Part shown: one piece after another, positions 1 through 13,223 of the stretch
How the letters are laid out: every line of letters starts with the position of its first letter
Position numbering within the stretch: the first letter of the stretch is position 1
Source: Georgenia faecalis
GTDB taxonomy: Bacteria; Actinomycetota; Actinomycetes; Actinomycetales; Actinomycetaceae
Direction of reading: 5' to 3'
Length of the DNA: 64,000 bases
Assembly (NCBI RefSeq): GCF_003710105.1
Contig: NZ_CP033325.1
Coordinates: 372,001-436,000, forward strand
Position numbers and translations under genes: made by a program
The notes under the pieces: generated by a model
What the model was told of the DNA's origin: nothing
The model's database searches: none
Seen by the model: the letters and a program-made list of their open reading frames with translations, nothing else

Positions 1-3000
1 GACGTGGCCGTCGACGTCGTCGACCCGGGGGAGTCCTTCACCCTGTACGTCACCTTCCCCGGTGCGGGCGAGCGCAGGCTCAACTTCATCGAGGCCGAGG
101 GCAAGGGGGTCTCGCCCACGACGACACCGCGCGTGGCCATCACCGCACCGACGGCGGACCAGACCCTCGAGCCGGGTGAGATCACCGTGACCGCCGAGGC
201 AACGGACGCGGAGAACGAGATCGTCGAGGTCGAGTTCTTCGTCGACGGCGAGTCCATCGGCGTCGACGACGAGGCACCCTACAGCGTCACGTGGGAGGCG
301 ACGGAGGAGTCGGTGTTCCAGCTGACCGCCGTCGCGACCAACGACAACGGCGCCTCGACCACGTCGCGGATCGTGCCCGTCACGGTCGGTGACCCGCTCG
401 GCGGCTTCAGCCAGTTCACCAACGCCGGCGGCGAGTTCTCACGGGGTGAGGACGGGTCCTTCGTCATCACCTCCGGCGGCGCGAACATGTGGAACGCGAC
501 CGACCAGTACAGCTCCCTGTACCTGCCCGCGGGTGCCGACGAGAACTGGTCGGCCACGGTCAAGGTCAACAGCCAGACCAACACCCACGGCAGCGCCAAG
601 GCCGGCCTCATCGTCCGCAACGACATCACCGCACCGGGAGCGTCCCCGGGCTACGCAGCCCTCGGCATCCGTCCGAGCGGTGGGTTCGAGTGGCTGAGGT
701 CGACCAACACCTCCGGCCAGCTCAACGCGTCGACCGCGGCGGGCGCCACGACCTACCCGGCGTGGACGCGCATCGTGCGGGACGGCGACGAGTACACCGC
801 CTTCTGGAGCACGAACGGCGAGGACTTCACCCAGATCGGTGAGCCCGTGACGCTGCCCGGGGCGGCGTCCGTGCAGGACATCGGCCTGTTCGTCACCGCC
901 CACCACGCCTCGGCGCGGAGCACGGTCGAGTTCACCGACTTCGTCTTCGACGACGACCCCGGAGCCGACCCCGACCCGGACCCCGATCCCGACCCGGGGC
1001 CGGTGTGCACCACGACGCTCAGCGACGAGTTCGACGGCGAGGAGCTCGACGCCCAGCGCTGGCCGACGGTCCGCTCCGCCGAGGGCTCGCCGGTCACGCT
1101 CGCCGACGGTGCCCTGCAGCTGCCGGTCACCGGTGCCGACATCGACGGCGCCAACACGGGGCCGATCAGCTTCGTCGGGCAGCCCGTGCCGTCCGGCGCG
1201 TGGCAGGTCGACACCCAGGTCTCCGTCGAGCACGAGCGTCACTGGCAGTACAGCGGCCTCATGCTGCACTCCAGCGACGACGACTACACCAAGCTGACGT
1301 TCACCAAGCACGAGAACGGCAGCCGTTTCCTCGAGTTCTGGACCGAGGCCGGCGGGTCGCGGACCCAGCACGCGCCCAACGTCACGCTCCCGACCGACGC
1401 GTCGGCCTCCGTCCACCTGCGGCTGAGCAGCGACGGGTCGGCCGTCACGGCGGCGTACTCGTTCGACGGCGTGACGTTCACCGCGCTGAGCGGATCGGCG
1501 GTCCTCGACCCCGAGGCCACCATGGGCGTCGTCGCCGCCGGGGACACCGGGGAGCCGGACGCCGTCGCCGTGGTGAACCACTTCCGCGTCACCCCGGACT
1601 CCGACGACGACGGCGAGCGTGAGCCGAGCGACGAGTTCGACGGCGACGCCCTGGACGGGTGCCGCTGGGACCGCACGGTGCGGTACACGGCCGAGAACGT
1701 CTCGGTCGCGGACGGGGAGCTGCGCATCCGCACTGCGCTCGGGGACATCAATAACGACAACCCGATCTCGCCGGAGAACTTCATCCTGCAGACGGCGCCC
1801 GAGGGCGACTGGACCGTCGAGACGCGGTTCCACGCTCCCTTCGTGCACCGGTGGCAGTACGCCGGCCTGCTCGCCTACGGCAGCGACGACGAGTACGTCA
1901 AGCTCGACGTCGTCGCCCGCAACGCACCGGGGGCGGCGCTCAGCCTCGGCGCCGAGCTCGTCTCCGAGGTCGGCGGCGCCTTCGGTGCCGGCGGCAACGT
2001 CGCGGTCGACCTCGACGGTGCGCCCGAGGGGGACTACTGGCACCTGCGGCTGAGCCGGACGGGTGACGACTACGAGGGCTGGGTGAGCGAGGACGGCGAG
2101 AGCTGGACCTCGGTCGGTGCGGTCACGCACGCCGGTGACCTCACGTCCTTCGGCCTCGTGGCGATCGGCCCGGAGCAGACCGAGCCGGTCACGGTCGCGT
2201 TCGACTACTTCCGCCTCGTGGAGGACGACGTCGACGTGGACGCCCCGACGGTGTCGGGCAACGTGCTCGGGACCTCGACCGGTGAGTTCGGACCCATCGA
2301 GCACGGCGGCGCCGGCACGGGCCTCGTGGTCGAGGGGACGGCGACGCTGGAGAAGACCGCGACGGGCACGAGCGTCTCGGTGCGGGCGACCGGCTTGCGT
2401 GCGGGGCAGGAGTTCCCCGCGCACCTCCACGACGGGGCGTGCAGCAGCCACGGCGGTCACTACAAGCACGACCCGGCGGGGCCGGCGGCGCCGCCGAACG
2501 AGATCTGGGTGTCCTCGGACGAGGACCCCCGTGGGGGCCTCGTCGCCAACCAGCAGGGCACCGCCGTCGGTGCCGGCGCGGCTCCCTGGGTCGCCCGTCA
2601 GCAGCCGCTGTCGGTGATGATCCACGAGTCCCAGGCACCGGGGCTGCCGGTCGCGTGCGCCGACTTCGCGGCGTACGACGCGCCGGCCCGCCTCGTCCTG
2701 GACGCGGCCGACGACGAGGGCTCCGGCGTCGACACCGTCGAGTACTCGCTCGACGGCGGAGACTGGATGCCCTACGACGGTGCGGTCTCGGTGTCCGAGC
2801 CGGGCGAGCACACCGTGGCGTTCCGCGCGACGGACGTGGCGGGCAACGTCAGCGAGGTCCAGGAGATCGAGTTCGCGGTCGCCGACGACGGCCCGGCGGA
2901 GCCGGTCCTCGTCCCGGTCGAGAAGGTCTCGATCCAGATGTTCTCGCTCATCCCGTGGGTGCGGGAGGCGGGTCTGCCCGACGTGCTCGCACGCCTGGCG

Positions 3001-4008
3001 AGCATCGGGTTCGAGAACATCGAGCCGTACGGTGGGAACTTCTCCGGGTACACGGCGGAGTCATTCCGGGCGATGACGGACCGACTCGGTCTGCGGGTCC
3101 CGTCCTCGCACTACAACACCAACGAGGCGACCTTCGACGAGACGCTCGCGTTCGTGGAGACCCTCGGTCAGGAGTACGTCGGCTCGGGCGGGTTCGCCTC
3201 CCCGGGCATCGGCTCCTACGAGAACACCCTCGCGACGGCGGCGGCGATGAACCGCCTCGGCGAGCGGTCGGTGGAGGCCGGGTTCGAGAAGTTCTTCGGC
3301 CACAACCACGACGGTGAGTTCCGGACCACCTACGAGCACGAGGGTGAGGTCATGTCGGCGTGGGAGATCCTCGTCGAGGAGACCAACCCCGAGTGGGTGA
3401 CCTTCCAGCTGGACGTCGCGTGGGCCGCGCACGCGGGCATCGACGTCCCGGCGCTCATCGAGGAGTACGGGGACCGGATCGAGCTCCTGCACATCAAGGA
3501 CGCCACGAACGTCGGTGGCGCAGGTCGCCCGGTCTTCACCAAGCTCGGCGAGGGTGAGGTGCCGCTGCAGGAGATCCTCGCCGCGGCGCAGGAGCACGCG
3601 CCGATCGCGTACTACGTGCTCGAGTACGACCAGTCCCCGGTGGGCGAGGAGTTCGCCGCCGAGGGCTTCGAGTACCTCACCGGCCAGCCGGCCGGCGAGC
3701 CCGACCCCGACCCGGAGCCGCTGGACGTCTCGGTGGAGACCAGCGCTCGGTGCGTGGTGGGCCGGACGGTCCTCACCGCCCGGGTGACCAACGGCGAGGG
3801 CGTGCCGGTGTCGGCGGAGATCTCCTCGGCGTACGGGACGCGTTCGTCGGCCTCGGTGGGCGCGGGGGCCAGCGCGCTCCACGCCTTCACCACCCGGCTG
3901 GCGCAGGTGCCGGCCGGGGAGTTGTCGGTGACCGTCTCGGCGACGATCGACGGCGAGGTGGTGACCGAGGTGATCGACGTGCCGTACGCGGCGCACTCGT
4001 GCTCGTGA
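1..4008 (+). CDS. Secreted multidomain protein with C-terminal xylose-isomerase-like TIM barrel (5' end outside window)
   Basis: The frame is open from base 1, so the start and signal peptide lie upstream. Counting from base 4, the 1334 visible residues hold: the tail of what looks like a CBM6 domain (1-36); a bacterial Ig domain (40-129); a concanavalin-like domain (132-316); a DPDPDP linker; two more concanavalin/GH43-C2-like domains (335-536, 540-746); a Cu/Zn superoxide-dismutase-like domain (748-892, with HLHDGAC and HGGHYKHDP); an Ig-like domain (896-962); a sugar-phosphate isomerase/epimerase TIM barrel (969-1229); and a C-terminal beta domain. FQLDV, LLHIKD and VLEYD sit where this fold carries metal ligands. 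Several sugar-binding-type folds around one catalytic barrel suggest extracellular carbohydrate processing, but the substrate is unknown. There is no LPXTG motif, unlike the next gene, whose barrel is a close paralogue. Confidence 0.85.
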   Translation, partial: DVAVDVVDPGESFTLYVTFPGAGERRLNFIEAEGKGVSPTTTPRVAITAPTADQTLEPGEITVTAEATDAENEIVEVEFFVDGESIGVDDEAPYSVTWEATEESVFQLTAVATNDNGASTTSRIVPVTVGDPLGGFSQFTNAGGEFSRGEDGSFVITSGGANMWNATDQYSSLYLPAGADENWSATVKVNSQTNTHGSAKAGLIVRNDITAPGASPGYAALGIRPSGGFEWLRSTNTSGQLNASTAAGATTYPAWTRIVRDGDEYTAFWSTNGEDFTQIGEPVTLPGAASVQDIGLFVTAHHASARSTVEFTDFVFDDDPGADPDPDPDPDPGPVCTTTLSDEFDGEELDAQRWPTVRSAEGSPVTLADGALQLPVTGADIDGANTGPISFVGQPVPSGAWQVDTQVSVEHERHWQYSGLMLHSSDDDYTKLTFTKHENGSRFLEFWTEAGGSRTQHAPNVTLPTDASASVHLRLSSDGSAVTAAYSFDGVTFTALSGSAVLDPEATMGVVAAGDTGEPDAVAVVNHFRVTPDSDDDGEREPSDEFDGDALDGCRWDRTVRYTAENVSVADGELRIRTALGDINNDNPISPENFILQTAPEGDWTVETRFHAPFVHRWQYAGLLAYGSDDEYVKLDVVARNAPGAALSLGAELVSEVGGAFGAGGNVAVDLDGAPEGDYWHLRLSRTGDDYEGWVSEDGESWTSVGAVTHAGDLTSFGLVAIGPEQTEPVTVAFDYFRLVEDDVDVDAPTVSGNVLGTSTGEFGPIEHGGAGTGLVVEGTATLEKTATGTSVSVRATGLRAGQEFPAHLHDGACSSHGGHYKHDPAGPAAPPNEIWVSSDEDPRGGLVANQQGTAVGAGAAPWVARQQPLSVMIHESQAPGLPVACADFAAYDAPARLVLDAADDEGSGVDTVEYSLDGGDWMPYDGAVSVSEPGEHTVAFRATDVAGNVSEVQEIEFAVADDGPAEPVLVPVEKVSIQMFSLIPWVREAGLPDVLARLASIGFENIEPYGGNFSGYTAESFRAMTDRLGLRVPSSHYNTNEATFDETLAFVETLGQEYVGSGGFASPGIGSYENTLATAAAMNRLGERSVEAGFEKFFGHNHDGEFRTTYEHEGEVMSAWEILVEETNPEWVTFQLDVAWAAHAGIDVPALIEEYGDRIELLHIKDATNVGGAGRPVFTKLGEGEVPLQEILAAAQEHAPIAYYVLEYDQSPVGEEFAAEGFEYLTGQPAGEPDPDPEPLDVSVETSARCVVGRTVLTARVTNGEGVPVSAEISSAYGTRSSASVGAGASALHAFTTRLAQVPAGELSVTVSATIDGEVVTEVIDVPYAAHSCS

Positions 4009-4060
4009 GCGCGTGAGCGCGTGAGCGCGTGAGCGCGTGAGCGCGTGAGTGGGTGAGGGG
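4005..4060. repeat. 8-bp tandem repeat (GTGAGCGC) over a stop codon
   Basis: Five perfect copies of GTGAGCGC (4005-4044) are followed by two degenerate ones (GTGAGTGG, GTGAGGGG). The first copy contains the TGA stop of the gene ending at 4008. Such a short array is prone to slipped-strand change, but a copy change would not alter the protein because the stop is in the first unit. Confidence 0.9.
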
Positions 4061-4095
4061 CGGTGGTCCGGCGAGCAGCCGGGCCACCGCCCCTC
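4055..4095 (+). terminator. Hairpin terminator-like structure without U tract
   Basis: GAGGGGCGGTGG (4055-4066) pairs with CCACCGCCCCTC (4084-4095), with further inner pairing of CGGC and GCCG. It follows the stop codon at 4008. No T run follows, which is common for actinobacterial terminators. Confidence 0.6.
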
Positions 4096-4216
4096 ATGTC
4101 GTCCGGGGAGCCGCACAGAGGCGCCGCCTGCCCGGTCCCGTCCGCGACCGTCGGCCCGGGTGGCGCGTGGAATATCCGACCCGGGGTACTTGTAGCGTCC
4201 ATTTGACAGAAGGTCA

Positions 4217-4245
4217 TTGACTGGCGCCACAAGGGGGCTTAGCGT
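4217..4245 (+). promoter_or_regulatory. Sigma70-type promoter for the LPDTG gene
   Basis: TTGACT (4217-4222), a 17-nt spacer and TAGCGT (4240-4245) precede the start codon by about 66 nt. The rest of the 303-bp gap from 4009 holds the tandem repeat, the hairpin and a second TAGCGTCC box at 4193-4200. Confidence 0.6.
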
Positions 4246-4311
4246 CCACCCGTGCCCGGCGATGGGCAACGTAGTCGCATCGCCGTTCCGTGGCCGATCT
4301 AAGGAGTGAAG

Positions 4312-8967
<4,656 letters not shown>

Positions 8968-8980
8968 CGGGCATGACACG

Positions 8981-9023
8981 AGGGCCCCTGGTCCGGCTCC
9001 GGCCGGACCAGGGGCCCTTTCTC
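8981..9023 (+). terminator. Rho-independent terminator
   Basis: A perfect 16-bp stem pairs 8981-8996 (starting AGGGCCCCTGG) with 9003-9018 around a 6-nt loop and is followed by TTTCT. It lies just after the LPDTG gene and before the convergent eboF, so it may act on both. Confidence 0.85.
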
Positions 9024-9106
9024 GTCCGCCCCGTCAGCGGGCTGGCGGCGTGACCTGCCGTCTCTGCCCGGCGGTGGGTGGCGCGGGAGGGAGTGCCGCC
9101 GTCGGG

Positions 9107-10498
9107 TCAGGACCCGGGCCGCGCGACCGGCACGGGTGCGACACCCGCCGCCTCGAGGAGCACGTCACGCACCTCGGTGGCCGCCACCCGGTCGCGGGCG
9201 CCCGCGGGGTCGGAGCACAGCAGCACCGGCCCGTCGGCGGGGTCGTCGGGCAGACGGCCGTGGCTGCCGCGCAGGGGCGAGGGATCCAGCGGGACGACGT
9301 TCATCGTGTAGCGCAGGCCGACCTTCTTGCGCAGCACGGCCGCGCCGGCGCGCGCCTTCACCCAGCGGTCCTCGGGGTCCATGAAGAGCTCCACGGGGTC
9401 GTACCCGGGCTTCTTGTGGATCTCGACGAGCTTGGCGAAGTCGGGGGCCTTGGCGTCGTCGAGCCAGTAGTAGTACGTGAACCACGAGTCCGGCTCCGCG
9501 ACGAGCACGAGCTCGCCCGAGCGCGGGTGGTCGAGCCCGTAGGCGGCCTTGCCCTCCGCGTCGAGCACCTCCGCGACGCCCGGGGTGGCCTCGAGCAGCT
9601 CCTTGATGGCCGGCAGGTCGGCGGGGTCGCGGACGTAGACGTGGGCGAGCTGGTGGTCGGCCGCGGCGAACGCCGGGGACGTCCAGGTGTCGAGCAGCTC
9701 GCCGGTGGCGTTGGTGTGGACGTGGAGGTACCCGGCGCGGCGCAGGACGCGGTTGACGTCGACGGCGCGCGAGACACCCGTGATGCCGTACTCGCTGAGC
9801 ACGACCACCGTGGCGCCCAGGCGCTTGGCGTCCGCGAGCAGCGGCGCGACGGCGGCGTCGACCTCCCGCGCGGCGCGGACCGCCTCGGGGCCGTCGGGGC
9901 CGAACCGCTGGAGGTCGTAGTCGAGGTGCGGGATGTAGGCGAGGGTGAGGTCGTGGTCGGGGAGCACCTTGCGCGCCGCGCCCACGATCCACTGCGAGCT
10001 CTTGATGGACGCCCCGGGGCCCCAGAACGTGAAGAGGGGGAACGGGCCGAGCTCGGACACCAGCTCGTCGTGCAGCGCCGGGGGCCACGTCCAGCAGTCC
10101 GGTTCCTTGCGCCCGTCCGCGTGGTACGCCGGCCGGGGCGTGATCGTGGTGTCGGCGCTGGAGCCCATGGCGTACCACCAGCACACGTTGGCCACGCGGT
10201 AGCCGGGGTGGGTGCGCCGGATCGTCTCCCACACCTTCTCCCCGCTCACCAGCCCGTTGTGCTGGCGCCACAGGAGGATCTCGCCGAGGTCGCGGAACAG
10301 CCAGCCGTTGCCCACGATCCCGTGCTCCGAGGGCCGCAGGCCGGTGAGGAACGTCGACTGCGCGGAGCAGGTGACGGCCGGTAGGACGGTCTCCAGCTCG
10401 GCGCGGTACCCCTGCTCGGCCACCGCCCGCAGGTGCGGGGTGTGCTGGAGCAGGCGCGGGGTGAGCCCGACGACGTCGAGCACGAGGAGCTTCTTCAC
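9107..10498 (-). CDS. eboF: EboF-like alkaline phosphatase/nucleotide pyrophosphatase superfamily protein
   Basis: 463 aa from GTG 10498, whose GTGA overlaps the stop of the upstream gene, implying coupled translation. The protein begins with KKLLVLDVVG (first metal Asp of the alkaline-phosphatase fold) and has LPAVTCSAQSTFLTG, where Thr43 is the likely nucleophile of NPP-type phosphodiesterases. PHLDYDLQRFGP supplies further ligands. The usual SDHGM motif reads SEYGI, so metal binding or chemistry may differ. There is no signal peptide, so it is probably cytoplasmic. It is the last gene of an EBO-type operon; in cyanobacteria the ebo genes are linked to moving a precursor of scytonemin to the periplasm. 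The exact substrate here is unknown. Confidence 0.82.
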   Translation of the reverse strand: MKKLLVLDVVGLTPRLLQHTPHLRAVAEQGYRAELETVLPAVTCSAQSTFLTGLRPSEHGIVGNGWLFRDLGEILLWRQHNGLVSGEKVWETIRRTHPGYRVANVCWWYAMGSSADTTITPRPAYHADGRKEPDCWTWPPALHDELVSELGPFPLFTFWGPGASIKSSQWIVGAARKVLPDHDLTLAYIPHLDYDLQRFGPDGPEAVRAAREVDAAVAPLLADAKRLGATVVVLSEYGITGVSRAVDVNRVLRRAGYLHVHTNATGELLDTWTSPAFAAADHQLAHVYVRDPADLPAIKELLEATPGVAEVLDAEGKAAYGLDHPRSGELVLVAEPDSWFTYYYWLDDAKAPDFAKLVEIHKKPGYDPVELFMDPEDRWVKARAGAAVLRKKVGLRYTMNVVPLDPSPLRGSHGRLPDDPADGPVLLCSDPAGARDRVAATEVRDVLLEAAGVAPVPVARPGS

Positions 10499-11661
10499 AA
10501 GGCCTCCAAGCCGAGTTCGGTCAGTCGGTCGTGCGCCCAGCGCAGCTCGGCGGCCAGGCCCGCGACGAGCCCGTCGTCGTCGGCGGGGCGCAGGTGCTCG
10601 GGCAGCACGGACCACGTGTAGGTCTCCACCTCGAGGTGGTCGGTGAGCGCCCGCGGGCCGCCGACGAGCGCGCGCGCCGCGTCCCGCAGGTAGTCCGCGG
10701 TGCCCTCGAGCGGGGCGTCCGGGGCGTCGTGGACGGGCACGTGGAAGTGCACGCGCCACGGGCCGTCGCCGGCGAGCTCGGCGCCGGTGAGCGCCTCGGG
10801 CAGGTCGTCGACGGCGAGGACACGGCCGCCGTCGTGCTCGCGGACCTGGTGGAGGAACCGGTCCTCGGCGAAAGTGCCGAGCGCGGTGCGGGTCTCCGGC
10901 GCGGTCGGGTCGGCGACGTGCACGGCCGAGGCGAGCTGCGCCTTGACGACGGCGAGGCCGACGCCGTCGAGCGCGGCGAGGGCCTCCGTGGGGTCCTCGA
11001 ACGCCGTGGCCATGTGGCACGTGTCGAGGCAGACGCCGAGCCGGTCCGGGTCGAGGCCGGCGAGGAGGCGCGCGGCGTCGGCCGCCGTCTCCACGATGCA
11101 GCCGGGCTCCGGCTCGAGCCCCACCCGCACCCTCCGCCCGGTGCGCGCCTCCACCCGGGCGAGGCCGTCGGCGAGGCGGTCGAGCGTGGCGCGGGCCCGG
11201 GTGTGGCGCTCGTCGGACCACGGGGTCCGCCACGCGAGCGGCACGGTGGAGATGCTGCCGCGGGCCGCGTCGTCGGGCAGGAGCGCCGCGAGCACCTCGG
11301 CGCAGTCGAGGGTGTAGGCCAGCCGTGCCTCCTCGGTCCAGTCCGGGTGGTAGACCCGCTGCTTCACCTCGGGCGCGTGGAAGCTGGCGTAGGGGAAGGC
11401 GTTGAGGGTGACCACCTCGGCCCCGGCGCGGGCCAGCGCGGACCGCAGGCGCGCGACCTCGCGCGGGGAGCCCGCCAGGTGCGCGGCCGCCTCCGCGGGC
11501 AGCCACAGGCCCAGGCCCAGCCGGTCGACGCCGAGCGCCGCGCGGACGGGGGCGGCGTACCGGGCGAGCTGGGCGACCAGGCCGTCGACGTCCTCGGCGG
11601 GGTGGACGTTCGTGCAGTACGCGAGGTGGACGACCGTGCCGTCGGGGTGCCGGAACCGCAC
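10495..11661 (-). CDS. eboE: EboE metabolite traffic protein (sugar-phosphate isomerase-like TIM barrel)
   Basis: 388 aa from GTG 11661, 4 nt after the stop of the TatD-type gene. The N-terminal LAYCTNVHPAE is the signature of EboE proteins. GLEPEPGCIVE, GVCLDTCHM and VHFHVPVH mark a xylose-isomerase-like barrel with acidic and histidine ligands. Family members are assigned to the EBO metabolite-export system, but no enzymatic reaction has been established for them. The C-terminal part (VETYTWSVLPEHLR) is also typical of the family. It overlaps eboF by 4 bp. Confidence in the family is high; the function is known only at system level. Confidence 0.88.
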   Translation of the reverse strand: MRFRHPDGTVVHLAYCTNVHPAEDVDGLVAQLARYAAPVRAALGVDRLGLGLWLPAEAAAHLAGSPREVARLRSALARAGAEVVTLNAFPYASFHAPEVKQRVYHPDWTEEARLAYTLDCAEVLAALLPDDAARGSISTVPLAWRTPWSDERHTRARATLDRLADGLARVEARTGRRVRVGLEPEPGCIVETAADAARLLAGLDPDRLGVCLDTCHMATAFEDPTEALAALDGVGLAVVKAQLASAVHVADPTAPETRTALGTFAEDRFLHQVREHDGGRVLAVDDLPEALTGAELAGDGPWRVHFHVPVHDAPDAPLEGTADYLRDAARALVGGPRALTDHLEVETYTWSVLPEHLRPADDDGLVAGLAAELRWAHDRLTELGLEAL

Positions 11662-11665
11662 CGGC

Positions 11666-12532
11666 TCAGCCCTGCGCGGTGGCGGGCTCGCCGCGCTGGA
11701 TGGAGTTGCCCGCGTAGGTGCCGGCGTCGGTGACCTCCTCCTCGAGGAGCAGGCGCCCGCTCTGGCCGTAGAACTCCACGGGGTTGCGCCACAGCACCCG
11801 GTCGACGTCGTCGTCGGTGAAGCCCGCCGCGAGCATCGCGCGGCCCGTCTTCGCGGTCTTCAGCGGGTCGCTGCGGCCCCAGTCGGCGGCGGAGTTGACG
11901 AGCACCCGGTCCAGGCCGCGGCGCTGGAGGATCCGGACCATGCGGTCCTCGTCCATCTTCGTGTCGGGGTAGACCGAGAAGCCCATCCAGGCGCCGGCGT
12001 CGTCGACGAGGTCCACCGTCGTCTCGTTGAGGTGGTCGACGACGACGCGTCCCGGCGCCACGCCGACGGAGGCGATGAGGTCGAGGGTGCGCCGGGTGCC
12101 GGCGGCCTTGTCCCGGTGCGGGGTGTGGACGAGGACCGGCAGGTCGTGCTCCCCGGCCAGCTCGAGCTGGCGGACGAAGACGTGCTCCTCCTCCGGCGTC
12201 ATCGAGTCGAAGCCCGTCTCGCCGACGGCGACGACGCCGTCCTTGTCGAGGTAGCGCGGCAGGAGGTCGAGTACCGGCGTGCACCGCGGGTCGTTCGCCT
12301 CCTTGGGGTTGAGCCCGATGGTGGCGTGGTGGACGATCCCGAACTGCGCGGCGCGGAACCGCTCCCAGCCGAGCAGGCCGTCGAAGTAGTCGACGAAGCT
12401 GCCCACCGAGGTGCGCGGCTGGCCCAGCCAGAACGCCGGCTCCACGAGGGCTCGGACCCCGGCGGCGTGCATGGCCTCGTAGTCGTCGGTGGTCCGCGAG
12501 GTCATGTGGATGTGCGGGTCGAAGATGCGCAC
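11666..12532 (-). CDS. eboB: EboB-type TatD family metal-dependent hydrolase
   Basis: 288 aa from GTG 12532; CAGGAGAACGCC upstream gives an AGGAG site 7 nt from the start. All TatD metal-site elements are present: DPHIHM (His7, His9), AVGETGFD, LVHTPH, VVDHLNE and NSAADWG. TatD proteins are metal-dependent hydrolases, some of them DNases, but EBO-cluster members form their own group with unknown substrate. It sits between eboA and eboE with gaps of 25 and 4 nt, consistent with one transcript. Confidence 0.85.
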   Translation of the reverse strand: MRIFDPHIHMTSRTTDDYEAMHAAGVRALVEPAFWLGQPRTSVGSFVDYFDGLLGWERFRAAQFGIVHHATIGLNPKEANDPRCTPVLDLLPRYLDKDGVVAVGETGFDSMTPEEEHVFVRQLELAGEHDLPVLVHTPHRDKAAGTRRTLDLIASVGVAPGRVVVDHLNETTVDLVDDAGAWMGFSVYPDTKMDEDRMVRILQRRGLDRVLVNSAADWGRSDPLKTAKTGRAMLAAGFTDDDVDRVLWRNPVEFYGQSGRLLLEEEVTDAGTYAGNSIQRGEPATAQG

Positions 12533-12557
12533 GGCGTTCTCCTGTTCGGGGGTGGGA

Positions 12558-13223
12558 TCAGGGCTGGGCGAGACGGTCGGCGAGGCCAGCGGCCGCGACC
12601 TCCTCGGGGAAGTCGGCGAGCAGCGCGAGGGCGTCGTCCGGGACGGCGCGGCCCGCGGCCAGGCGCTCGTTCGCGTAGGCGGCGACCATCGTGCCGAGCC
12701 GGGCGTCGGCCCGCTGCGGCAGGCCGTCGACGGCGGCCAGCGGCACCCCGACGAAGAGGCACTTGAGCACGCCCTGGCGCCAGGCGTCGTCGTCGAGGTG
12801 GCGCGTGCCGTACGGACCGAGGGCCGCCGCCACGAGCCGGGTGTCGTTGGTCCGCAGGGCGTCCGCGACGAGCGGGAGCGCCTCGGAGCCCAGCGGGAGG
12901 CGGTCCAGCGCCGCGAGGACCGCCCGCTTCTCGTCGGCGTCCCCGACGCCGTAGAGGTCGGTGACGTCGGCGGCGAGCCGCTCCGGCGGCACGGCCGCGG
13001 CGTGCGCGGCGAGCAGCTCTCCGCGCACCGCGTCCTCGATCCGCGCGGGTGCACCGGACGCGTCCACGGCACCGGGGAGCGGACCGCGGCCCACCCGCCG
13101 GGCGGCGGCAGGGAAGTGCCGGCGGATCGCCGCCGGGTCGGCGGTCACCTCGGCGAGGAGCGTCTCGAACGTCGCGGCGGCCAGCTCGCTGAGCGCGGCT
13201 CGCAGGGGGCTCGGTGCGGTCAT
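12558..13223 (-). CDS. eboA: EboA domain protein
   Basis: 221 aa, mostly helical and alanine-rich. ATG 13223 is preceded by AGAGGAG at 7-8 nt and overlaps the upstream stop by 4 bp. The stretch from GTRHLDD to QGVLKCLFVGVPL matches the conserved core of EboA proteins, which have no known enzymatic activity and occur only in EBO clusters. Its presence is the best single argument that this operon is an EBO system and not a set of generic sugar enzymes. Confidence 0.78.
   Translation of the reverse strand: MTAPSPLRAALSELAAATFETLLAEVTADPAAIRRHFPAAARRVGRGPLPGAVDASGAPARIEDAVRGELLAAHAAAVPPERLAADVTDLYGVGDADEKRAVLAALDRLPLGSEALPLVADALRTNDTRLVAAALGPYGTRHLDDDAWRQGVLKCLFVGVPLAAVDGLPQRADARLGTMVAAYANERLAAGRAVPDDALALLADFPEEVAAAGLADRLAQP

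Noticed and set aside
9050-11733. Long plus-strand frames across the EBO-type operon
   Set aside because: The minus-strand frames carry clear family motifs and coupled starts; the plus-strand ones have none.
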